A DNA stretch of 6,180 nt from CAZDKO01 sp964506075 [NCBI: uncultured bacterium] (GTDB taxonomy: Bacteria; CAZDME01; JAYEMH01): the NCBI GenBank assembly GCA_964506075.1, contig CAZDKO010000050.1:1-6180 (forward strand), given 5' to 3'. Positions 1 through 5,861 of the stretch are shown here, piece by piece. The position numbers and the translations under genes were made by a program. The notes below the pieces were generated by a model. It did no database searches, was not told the DNA's origin, and was given only the letters and a program-made list of their open reading frames with translations. Within the stretch, counting starts at the first letter, position 1; every line of letters starts with the position of its first letter.

Positions 1-2
1 AT

Positions 3-1067
3 CTTTCTAAATTAATAAAGGAACGTAAAATTCCTTTAATGTGTTGGTTTGAGCTCACCAATTTATGTAACCATGAATGTATCCACTGTTGCCGGGATAG
101 AGATACGGAAAATGAACTGTCCGCTAAAGAAATAAAAGATATTCTGGATCAGCTGAAAGATACAGGCTGCATGCAGTTAATCTTTACCGGCGGAGAACCT
201 CTGGTCAGAAAGGATTTTTTTGAGATAGCTGAATACGCGAAAAAAGGAGAATTCAGTATAATTTTATATACCAACGGCTTCCTGGTTCCGGAGAATATTG
301 ACCGATTGAAAAAATTACCCATCAGGAGGGTAGAAACAAGTCTCTACGGGGCCACAGAGACTATCCATGAGAAGATAACCGGGGTAAAACATTCTTTTGA
401 TAATGTTTTAAAGGCGATAGAGCTGCTGCGTAAGGCGGGGATACCGGTTTTAGTCAAAACTTTGATAATGAAGGAAAACCTGAAAGAGATTGAAAAGATA
501 AAATCTCTGTGCCGGTCTCTCAATTTAAATTATATGATTGACCCTCTGGTATTGCCGAGGTTTGACGGAAATAAACCTTCGCCTCAAAGATATGCGATTG
601 ACCGGGAACAATTGGAAAGACTGAAAGAAAGAGATATTTTCGGTGTCCCGGATGGAGAAGCCTTGAGGGCACGGCTGGGAGGGAATGTGGAAAAGTTGTA
701 TGATTTATCCATGAGGGTAGCCGTTTCTTCCAGGGGAATAGTCTATCCTTCAATCATATTAAGAATGAAAGCAGGTGATTTGCGAAAACAGAGATTCGCA
801 GACATCTGGAATTTTTCACCTCTTTTCCGGTACCTGCATTCTCTAACTATCAATGATTTTGCAGAATGTGCGAAATGTAAATATCTTGATTTCTGTCCGC
901 TTTGCGTCGGCTTTTCGTATCTGGAAAATGGCGAGCTTCTTCAACCGAGCCCGCAAGTTTGTAATTTCATAGATGTTCTTTATAAAGGAATCAGACATGA
1001 AGAAAAAATCAGCCAGAGACAAGAAAATTCATACGAAGAAAAAATATGTCAGGGCAGCGTTAACTAA
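3..1067 (+). CDS. Radical SAM/SPASM-type peptide maturase (5'-partial)
   Basis: This is a cytoplasmic iron-sulfur enzyme of the PqqE-like radical SAM/SPASM group, which modify peptides using S-adenosylmethionine. The frame has no stop back to the left edge. The 13 codons before the ATG at 39 read LSKLIKERKIPLM, like the stretch that precedes the LTNLCN motif in PqqE-like enzymes, so the true start is probably outside the window. Numbered from the ATG at 39, the 4Fe-4S/SAM motif CxxxCxxC is C10, C14, C17 and the GGEP motif is 51-54. The C-terminal SPASM-like part has C277, C280, C286, C289 and C308 (CX2CX5CX2C, then C). The other usual SPASM pair, CX9-15GX4C, is absent: the GX4C site is G233 to S238, and no cysteine lies between the SLCRS cysteine and C277. 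One auxiliary cluster is therefore probably lost. The 3' end overlaps the peptide gene by 71 bases. The family call is firm; the reaction is unknown. Confidence 0.9.
   Translation, partial: LSKLIKERKIPLMCWFELTNLCNHECIHCCRDRDTENELSAKEIKDILDQLKDTGCMQLIFTGGEPLVRKDFFEIAEYAKKGEFSIILYTNGFLVPENIDRLKKLPIRRVETSLYGATETIHEKITGVKHSFDNVLKAIELLRKAGIPVLVKTLIMKENLKEIEKIKSLCRSLNLNYMIDPLVLPRFDGNKPSPQRYAIDREQLERLKERDIFGVPDGEALRARLGGNVEKLYDLSMRVAVSSRGIVYPSIILRMKAGDLRKQRFADIWNFSPLFRYLHSLTINDFAECAKCKYLDFCPLCVGFSYLENGELLQPSPQVCNFIDVLYKGIRHEEKISQRQENSYEEKICQGSVN
985..989 (+). promoter_or_regulatory. Shine-Dalgarno site of the small peptide gene
   Basis: AAGGA lies 7 bases before the ATG at 997, inside the coding sequence of the radical SAM gene. 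It favours ATG 997 over another in-frame ATG at 973, which directly follows a stop codon in that frame (970-972) and has no purine-rich site before it. Confidence 0.65.
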
Positions 1068-1152
1068 ACACGGGAGCTTAAAGGATATTTCTCCGGTAGC
1101 TTTTCAGGTAACCTGTGCTGTTATTGTTGACGCTGTGATGGTTATCTATTGA
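997..1152 (+). CDS. Candidate RiPP precursor peptide with lasso-type leader (51 aa)
   Basis: I read this as the substrate of the neighbouring maturases. The N-terminal half is basic and contains Y17, A20, L22, G26 and S32, which reproduce the spacing of the known lasso-type leader motif Y-x2-P-x-L-x3-G-x5-T, with Ala for Pro and Ser for Thr. That motif is what PqqD-like recognition elements bind. Residues 33-51 are the candidate core: six Val, two Ile and three Ala, a single Cys (C40), one Asp (D45), Thr39, and a C-terminal Tyr. There is no Gly or other clear first core residue with an Asp/Glu 7-9 places later, so a classical lasso ring is not supported. A good Shine-Dalgarno lies 7 bases upstream, and the stop shares one base with the next gene's ATG (TGATG, 1150-1154), both of which argue for a real gene. 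The first 71 bases overlap the radical SAM gene in another frame. The leader match is seen directly; the precursor role is inferred. Confidence 0.75.
   Translation: MKKKSARDKKIHTKKKYVRAALTKHGSLKDISPVAFQVTCAVIVDAVMVIY
999..1045 (+). repeat. 11-bp direct repeat in the precursor leader
   Basis: GAAGAAAAAAT occurs at 999-1009 and again at 1035-1045, 36 bases (12 codons) apart, giving Lys-Lys-Lys twice in the leader (residues 2-4 and 14-16). Related leaders usually begin close to the KKKY stretch, so the repeat could mark a 12-codon N-terminal extension by duplication. An A-rich coincidence is also possible. Confidence 0.35.
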
Positions 1153-2111
1153 TGAATTTTTTCTGTGCCATTTACGGAATAAAAGTTCATATTATAACTG
1201 ATTCCGAACATTTTCTTTCTTTAATAAAAAACACACCCCGCTATTTTGTTCCAGGCGGTGATGATAAGCAGCCGCCGGATTTTACCATTCGTTTACTGGA
1301 AGCCGATAAAGATTATATAAGAGACAAAATCCGCCGGCAGCCCAAAGCTATTTTTTATCATCGGAGAGTAAGATATTATCAATGCGGAAACAGTATTTGT
1401 TTAGGGTCTCCGCAGGATGCGTTCTTTTTTAACGTCAATTTTGACAAAGGGAAAGTAGAAGGCATTATTTATAAAGGGATAGGGATGCTTTCTTTCTTCT
1501 TCCTTTTTGGTTGTCTTACGGAAGTTTTATTTAAAGAAAAGAATATATTTTCCATGTGGGGGGTAAGTCTCGCCAGAGCCGGCAAGTCGGTAATTCTTCT
1601 GGGAGCTCACGGGAGCGGGAAAACCACCTCCGCTTTGATTTTATTAAAGAGCGGATTTGAATTTTTAGGAGACGACTGGCTTTTTTTCTCTTACGAAGGA
1701 AAGAAGATAAAAAATTTCTGTTTACCTCTTCATTTTAGAGTAAGAAAGAAAACAGTCAGATATTTCCCCGAACTGGGGCTGGTAAAAAACATGCCTTACT
1801 TTCAAAAAGAAATTTTCCGGATTGAGAAGGCTTTTCCCGATTGTTTTGTTACCGAAGCAGAACCCAGGGTGATACTTTTCCCGGAGATAAGGTCTTCGGG
1901 GACCGGAATAGAGAAAATGTCCAGAAAAAACGCTTTGATTGAAATTTTACCCCGTTGTTTCATTACGTCTTTATTTGGCCGGCAGTTATTAGAGAGGAAT
2001 TTTAAAGCAGTCTGCCGGCTGGTCGAACAGACCGATAATTACAGACTTTATCTGTCGGATTTAAAAAGAGACATTAAAAAGTTACCGGTTATTTTAGAAA
2101 AGATATTATAA
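1152..2111 (+). CDS. HPr kinase-like P-loop protein, possible RiPP precursor kinase
   Basis: This is a 319-residue cytoplasmic protein of the HPr kinase/PEPCK-like P-loop type. The Walker A motif is GAHGSGKT at 151-158, and a Walker B-like DD pair is D174-D175 in FLGDDW. After these come a basic segment (LPLHFRVRKK) and a C-terminal FPEI strand region, as in HprK-like proteins next to RiPP genes. Established knowledge: such homologues in some lasso clusters (for example the paeninodin cluster) phosphorylate a side chain on the precursor peptide. The position straight after the candidate precursor, with a one-base TGATG overlap implying coupled translation, suggests the same kind of role here. 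The His-Ala pair commonly found before the P-loop in relatives is not evident; the place reads FSMWG. ATG 1152 is preferred over the TTG at 1149 because of the coupling; no clear Shine-Dalgarno is present. The fold call is strong and the peptide substrate is inferred. Sugar, serine or protein kinase activity are alternatives. Confidence 0.82.
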   Translation: MNFFCAIYGIKVHIITDSEHFLSLIKNTPRYFVPGGDDKQPPDFTIRLLEADKDYIRDKIRRQPKAIFYHRRVRYYQCGNSICLGSPQDAFFFNVNFDKGKVEGIIYKGIGMLSFFFLFGCLTEVLFKEKNIFSMWGVSLARAGKSVILLGAHGSGKTTSALILLKSGFEFLGDDWLFFSYEGKKIKNFCLPLHFRVRKKTVRYFPELGLVKNMPYFQKEIFRIEKAFPDCFVTEAEPRVILFPEIRSSGTGIEKMSRKNALIEILPRCFITSLFGRQLLERNFKAVCRLVEQTDNYRLYLSDLKRDIKKLPVILEKIL

Positions 2112-2128
2112 AAGAGGGGGGAGATATT

Positions 2129-2887
2129 ATGAGTAAAAAATTTTATAAGCCGGGTTTGTTGGTTTTGAGCGTGATATTGATAGGCGGTCTGTTTTTTGTG
2201 TTTTTCCTGAGACAGAATATCCGGAGAGAAAAAGGCATTGCCTTTAAGAATGTTTTTTCGAAACTTGAAAGTTATGAATATGTTCTGATGGATAATGAAA
2301 CGGAAAAAGCGGTGGGAGGATTGTTTTTTACCATTAATCAGCCGACGGGAAGCTCCCTGTCAATTCAGGGAAAGACCACGGTTGACGGGCTGGTGATAAC
2401 CGAATATAAAGTTGAACTTAACCCTAAATCTTTAAAACCCGTCACCTCCCACATGGAATATAAGGGTAAAAACAGGGAAGATGTTTACGTTGTAGACTCC
2501 GTATTTAAACCCGAAGTTATTTCCGTTAAAGCCAAAGGGCCTGAAGGTACGGAAGATTTAACCGTAGTGACTCCGACCGATACTTATGAAAACAGTTCCC
2601 TTTTAAACGTTTTAAGGGGAATGGATTTTACCTTAAATAAACCGTTTCAGATTTTTGATTATCTGCCTCATTTGAAGGCGCTTCTTAAGATGAATGTCAA
2701 AGTTTTAGCCGAGGAAGATGTAGAAGTTCCGGCCGGGAAATATAAGGCCTATCACGTAATCATTGATTTTGAAAACATAAACGGTGAAATTTTCACTCAT
2801 CATGTCTGGTATGACACGTCTCCCCCGCATGTTTTGGTCAAATATTTAAGGAGCGATATCCAGTATCAGCTTAAAAAGATTCAATAG
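2129..2887 (+). CDS. Membrane-anchored DUF3108-like protein
   Basis: This 252-residue protein has a short basic N-terminus, one hydrophobic segment at about residues 8-27 and no lipobox, so it is probably an uncleaved anchor holding a soluble domain outside the cytoplasmic membrane. The C-terminal half resembles DUF3108-type beta-rich proteins: VPAGKYKAYHV at 200-210, then HVWYDTSPPHVLVKY at 225-239, which matches the usual pattern of an aspartyl-tryptophan strand followed by a proline/histidine turn and a VKY strand. Members of that family are envelope proteins of mostly unknown function. A strong purine-rich Shine-Dalgarno (GGGGGGAG, 2116-2123) sits just before ATG 2129, and only 17 bases separate it from the kinase gene, so the two are probably co-transcribed. 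It might handle or sense the product outside the cell, or be unrelated. No catalytic motif was seen. The family assignment rests on pattern memory and is moderate. Confidence 0.65.
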   Translation: MSKKFYKPGLLVLSVILIGGLFFVFFLRQNIRREKGIAFKNVFSKLESYEYVLMDNETEKAVGGLFFTINQPTGSSLSIQGKTTVDGLVITEYKVELNPKSLKPVTSHMEYKGKNREDVYVVDSVFKPEVISVKAKGPEGTEDLTVVTPTDTYENSSLLNVLRGMDFTLNKPFQIFDYLPHLKALLKMNVKVLAEEDVEVPAGKYKAYHVIIDFENINGEIFTHHVWYDTSPPHVLVKYLRSDIQYQLKKIQ

Positions 2888-2899
2888 TGATTTTATCTT

Positions 2900-2930
2900 C
2901 GGCCGGTCAAAACAGGTCATCTGCCGGCCG
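2900..2930 (+). repeat. GC-rich inverted repeat between two genes
   Basis: CGGCCGG (2900-2906) and CCGGCCG (2924-2930) can pair around a 17-base loop. It starts 12 bases after the DUF3108-like gene. No run of T follows, so it is not a canonical intrinsic terminator. It may stabilise the upstream mRNA 3' end, act as a weak attenuator or be a protein site. The rest of the 86-base gap holds no gene, and no convincing promoter was found. Confidence 0.4.
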
Positions 2931-2973
2931 GCGTTAAATGAACTGTTGCAGCTACAGCGGTAATATATAGATA

Positions 2974-4812
2974 ATGTCCAGGATACATCTCATTCTCATG
3001 CCGCAATATTCCAGTCCCGTTACGGTTACTCTCCCTCCCCTGGGAATCGCCTGCCTGGCGGCTTATCTTAAGAGACACGGGATTAAAGTGGAATGTACCG
3101 ATTTCAGGCTTCTTTCCGGTAATGCCGTTGTTTTCTACCCCGAGGATTATCCGGGGAGGACGACCGATATTCCGGAAATTTCGTTTTTACCGCTGATTCT
3201 CTCTTTATTCAAAAATTATAAAGAAGGCCGGCCTTTGTTACACGGATTTGAAAGTGTAATTTTAGAGTACATCCGACGGTATAAATCCTTGAATTATTTT
3301 GATTTCAAGGCGTGGCTTGATGAAACTTATAATGTCGTGGCGCTTCGCGTTAAAGCTCTTGCCGGAGAAGAAATTATCGGTTTTACCACGGTCTCTTCCA
3401 ATTTATTACTTACGGTTATGCTTTCTCTGATGCTGCGCCGGGAAAAAAGGAACATAAAGATTATTTATGGCGGCCCCCAGGTTACGTTAAGCGCAAGTTT
3501 TTCCAGGCTTGTTTTGAAACTTGGTATTGCCGACGCCGTTATTCCCGGGGAGGGGGAGGATGAGCTGCTTGAGATAATACGGGCGTACGCGCAGAACAAA
3601 CCTCCGGGAAAAAAATACAGGGTTGAATCACCGGCGGTATTCCCGGATTTAGATGCTTTACCGGACCCGGATTTTTCGGTCTTCCCGCTGGAGAAGTATA
3701 GCCCCTTGACGCTGCCTCTCTATGCCAGTAGAGGCTGTCTTTTTAACTGCCGTTTCTGTAATTATAGTAAGTTAAGCCCGTACCGGTCCAGAAGCCCCGT
3801 TAAAGTAGTTGATACTATGGAAAACCTGCATAAAAAATATGATACGGTCAGGTTTCATTTCAGTGACAGCGCCCTGAATACCGAGCCGGATTGGCTCGAG
3901 GGATTTACGGAAGAATTGATTAAACGCGGATGCGGTTTTCAATGGGGTGGATTTTTTAAACCTTGGCTGGATAATAAATTGCTGGGTAAGTTAAAACAGT
4001 CCGGGCTGTATCAGGTTAATCTCGGGGTGGATTCTTTTTCGGATAAGGTATTAAGGCGTATGGGCAAAGCGAACACCGCAAGTAAAGAGATACTGAAGAC
4101 GATAGAACTTTTTTGTTCAAGTGGTATTTTAGTCTGTGCCGGGATTATCGTCGGGTTCCCCGGAGAAACCAGGTCAGATTTTCTCTTTACATGGGAACAG
4201 CTTTTTAAACTTAAGAAAAAATATCGGGATTATTTTCTCATCAATCCTCAGGCCTTTCAGTTGAGGCCTCCGTCGGAATGTTATGAAAAATATACCGATT
4301 ACGGCCTCAAACTTAAAAAATGGGATAAGAAAGTTACCCGCATCTTACCGGAGGTCGGAGGTATTGTAAAAAATATACCGATGAGTTTTTCCGGGTATAA
4401 TCCTCCGAATGAAGAAGTAGCCGGTAGACTGGAAATGATAAAAAACATAAACCAGCCTTTCAGGATAAAAATGAATGAGAACAACAGAAGGTTCTTAAAA
4501 GAATTTCTGAAATATATCGGTGAGTCTTCTACGGTAAAGGTTTCCGGAGAAGATTTTAAGATTTATGACGCAAAATTGAAGGCTGGCCAGAAGGGGTATT
4601 TTTTTGTGGCGGATTCTTCCGGCCGGAAGATTCTTTTGACCGAGAAGGAATTATTTGTTTTTCAGCATCTTAACGGAGGCGTTACTCTTTCAGGGATAGC
4701 CGGAAGATTATCTTCAGGCTATAAGCTCAAAAAAAACAGAGCCCGCGCCGCTATATTAAAATTCCTTAATTATTTAGTTGATAACGATATTTACTTGGAA
4801 ATCAAACGTTGA
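2974..4812 (+). CDS. B12-binding-type radical SAM enzyme with C-terminal PqqD-like domain
   Basis: This 612-residue cytoplasmic enzyme has an N-terminal Rossmann-like B12-binding-type domain (PPLGIACLAAYL early; YGGPQVTL at 165-172; PGEGEDE at 191-197). A radical SAM core follows, with CxxxCxxC at C255, C259, C262 and GFPGET at 394-399. No DxHxxG cobalamin-ligand motif is visible, so cobalamin, if bound, would lack that lower His ligand, as in several members of the class. Residues from about 525 to the end look like a PqqD-type winged helix: a short beta region, then LTEKELFVFQHLNGG at 555-569, a helix-turn-helix-like stretch and a final FLNYLVDNDIYLEI. Enzymes of this class do C-methylation, ring changes and other radical chemistry, and the PqqD-like tail suggests a peptide substrate. 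The start is fixed by an in-frame stop at 2968-2970. ATG 2974 has no Shine-Dalgarno, which is odd for such a long gene. The class is certain and the substrate is inferred. Confidence 0.9.
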   Translation: MSRIHLILMPQYSSPVTVTLPPLGIACLAAYLKRHGIKVECTDFRLLSGNAVVFYPEDYPGRTTDIPEISFLPLILSLFKNYKEGRPLLHGFESVILEYIRRYKSLNYFDFKAWLDETYNVVALRVKALAGEEIIGFTTVSSNLLLTVMLSLMLRREKRNIKIIYGGPQVTLSASFSRLVLKLGIADAVIPGEGEDELLEIIRAYAQNKPPGKKYRVESPAVFPDLDALPDPDFSVFPLEKYSPLTLPLYASRGCLFNCRFCNYSKLSPYRSRSPVKVVDTMENLHKKYDTVRFHFSDSALNTEPDWLEGFTEELIKRGCGFQWGGFFKPWLDNKLLGKLKQSGLYQVNLGVDSFSDKVLRRMGKANTASKEILKTIELFCSSGILVCAGIIVGFPGETRSDFLFTWEQLFKLKKKYRDYFLINPQAFQLRPPSECYEKYTDYGLKLKKWDKKVTRILPEVGGIVKNIPMSFSGYNPPNEEVAGRLEMIKNINQPFRIKMNENNRRFLKEFLKYIGESSTVKVSGEDFKIYDAKLKAGQKGYFFVADSSGRKILLTEKELFVFQHLNGGVTLSGIAGRLSSGYKLKKNRARAAILKFLNYLVDNDIYLEIKR

Positions 4813-4839
4813 ACTTTCCGAACCAGCCCGATAAGGGTC

Positions 4840-4844
4840 AGGGA
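4840..4844 (+). promoter_or_regulatory. Shine-Dalgarno site deciding the formyltransferase start
   Basis: AGGGA lies 9 bases before GTG 4854 and 15 before ATG 4860. It favours the GTG, although the domain itself begins at the Met encoded at 4860 (MKIVFL). The far-upstream TTG at 4809 would add 15 residues not expected for the family. Confidence 0.4.
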
Positions 4845-4853
4845 TTAGTTCCA

Positions 4854-5624
4854 GTGGATATGAAAATAGTCTTTTTAACCCGTAAATGCGAACAGGGCGT
4901 GATATTATTAAGTTATCTCAAAAATAGCGGTATACCGCTTGAAGCCGTGTTTATTGAAAAGTCCCGTATATACGAAAATATCAGAAAAGGGAAGAAGTTT
5001 TTAAAATTAATAGGCCTTCCCGGCGTGATAAAAGCGGTCTGCAAAAGATTTAAGAGAAGATTGATTATATCTACCTCCAGCCGTAATTTTTTTCAGAATG
5101 ATTTTTATCGTTCTTACGCGGATAGAGTCTATGTAGTGGATGATTTTAACGGGAATGATTGTGAGCGCCTCTTAAAAGAGATTCGTCCGGATATAATTAT
5201 TCTGGGGGGAACGGGGATAATCCGTCGCCATATTATTGAAATTCCCGGGATTGGAATCCTTAATGCTCACCCGGGTTTATTACCGGATTATCGCGGCAAT
5301 GATGTTGTTGCCTGGGCGGTTTATAACGGGGACACGCCCGGTGCTACCATTTACTTTATTGATGAAGGGGTTGATACGGGAGACATTGTTGCCCGGGGAA
5401 CAATTAAGATAGACAGCGGCGATACTCTTATTGATTTAGAAAAAAAATGTATGTGTCTTATGGGAGATTTAATGGTCGAGACCGTCGGCAAAATAAACAA
5501 AGGAGAAAAATTAAAGGTTATACCACAGGTAAAAGAGGAAGGGAAACAGTATTATAAGATGCCCGGAAAGTTGTTTCGGGAAACGATGAAGAAACTAATA
5601 ACAGGGACAGGTCCCTATTCATAA
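4854..5624 (+). CDS. Formyltransferase-fold protein (10-formyl-THF type)
   Basis: This protein of about 256 residues has the fold of the PurN/Fmt formyltransferases, which move a formyl group from 10-formyltetrahydrofolate to an amine. Numbered from the Met at 4860, the catalytic triad of the family is present: N135 and H137 in LNAHPGLLPDYRG, and D172 in DEGVDTGDIV (168-177). It lacks a recognisable Fmt C-terminal tRNA-binding domain of normal length (Fmt is over 300 residues), and its C-terminal tail is basic. It is therefore more likely a specialised enzyme acting on a sugar nucleotide, amino acid or peptide amine than methionyl-tRNA formyltransferase. It follows the B12-type radical SAM gene, whose stop codon (4810-4812) overlaps the possible TTG start at 4809, so the two are likely co-expressed. 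The last seven residues come from a REP-like palindrome (5603-5616), and this tail may have been altered by insertion. N-formylation of the peptide is possible but unproven. Confidence 0.82.
   Translation: MDMKIVFLTRKCEQGVILLSYLKNSGIPLEAVFIEKSRIYENIRKGKKFLKLIGLPGVIKAVCKRFKRRLIISTSSRNFFQNDFYRSYADRVYVVDDFNGNDCERLLKEIRPDIIILGGTGIIRRHIIEIPGIGILNAHPGLLPDYRGNDVVAWAVYNGDTPGATIYFIDEGVDTGDIVARGTIKIDSGDTLIDLEKKCMCLMGDLMVETVGKINKGEKLKVIPQVKEEGKQYYKMPGKLFRETMKKLITGTGPYS
5603..5616 (+). repeat. REP-like palindrome in the end of the formyltransferase gene
   Basis: AGGGAC-AG-GTCCCT forms 6-bp perfect arms around two bases. The core GGGACAGG recurs at 5656-5663, inside the next small gene. The pattern resembles repeats linked to REP-associated tyrosine (Y1/RAYT) transposases in many bacteria, a comparison from memory. 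It encodes the last residues (TGTGPYS) of the formyltransferase. Confidence 0.45.
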
Positions 5625-5634
5625 CGAGGACAAT

Positions 5635-5808
5635 ATGATTAAAAATTTAAGATTGGGGACAGGAATTATATTTTCGGCTTTTATTTTTTCACCGTTAGCG
5701 ACCAATGTCCAGGATGAACACAGGCATCATCTGTCTATGGCGGGGGAAGTAGCAGAAAAAGACTTTGCCCGGATTAAAGATTTCTTGACGGCCGAACTTA
5801 AACCTTAG
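5635..5808 (+). CDS. Small exported protein of unknown function (57 aa)
   Basis: I do not recognise this gene. It has GAGGA at 5626-5630, four bases before the ATG, and starts 10 bases after the formyltransferase stop. The N-terminus is basic (K3, R6) and is followed by a hydrophobic segment at about residues 7-22, like a signal peptide, with a poorly defined cleavage site near A22. The remaining ~35 residues are polar, with a HRHH cluster at 29-32 and a probable amphipathic helix rich in Glu, Lys and Ala to the end. It could be a periplasmic or secreted small protein, a second peptide product, or the start of a longer gene broken by a stop. The good ribosome site and the tight spacing support translation, but coding evidence is otherwise weak. 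Confidence 0.5.
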   Translation: MIKNLRLGTGIIFSAFIFSPLATNVQDEHRHHLSMAGEVAEKDFARIKDFLTAELKP

Positions 5809-5861
5809 AAGACAGGAGTAGAATTTTAAAACAGGAAACAGGCAAGAGCCGGGGAGGCCAT

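Noticed and set aside
16-38. 8-bp inverted repeat TAAAGGAA/TTCCTTTA just before ATG 39
   Set aside because: The surrounding frame encodes the expected sequence before the radical SAM motif, so it is most likely internal coding sequence and a chance AT-rich pairing.
520-753. Minus-strand open frame of 77 codons
   Set aside because: Lies wholly inside the radical SAM gene, has no recognisable domain, and reads as a frame shadow.
997-1152. Classical lasso peptide call for the small gene
   Set aside because: The leader fits, but the core lacks a suitable first residue with Asp/Glu at 7-9, and no cyclase gene is in the window.
1978-2019. Inverted GCCGGCAG/CTGCCGGC pair within the kinase gene; TCTGCCGGC recurs at 2920
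   Set aside because: Coding sequence, 26-base loop, short GC words; chance is a sufficient explanation.
2938-2970. Tiny 10-codon frame (MNCCSYSGNI) in the gap
   Set aside because: No ribosome site, too short and no supporting signal.
4299-4484. Minus-strand open frame of 61 codons
   Set aside because: Antisense to the B12-type radical SAM gene; no ribosome site or domain.
5785-5824. TTGACG ... TAGAAT as an mscL promoter
   Set aside because: The boxes are 28 bases apart, too far for a sigma-70 type promoter, and no better pair was found.
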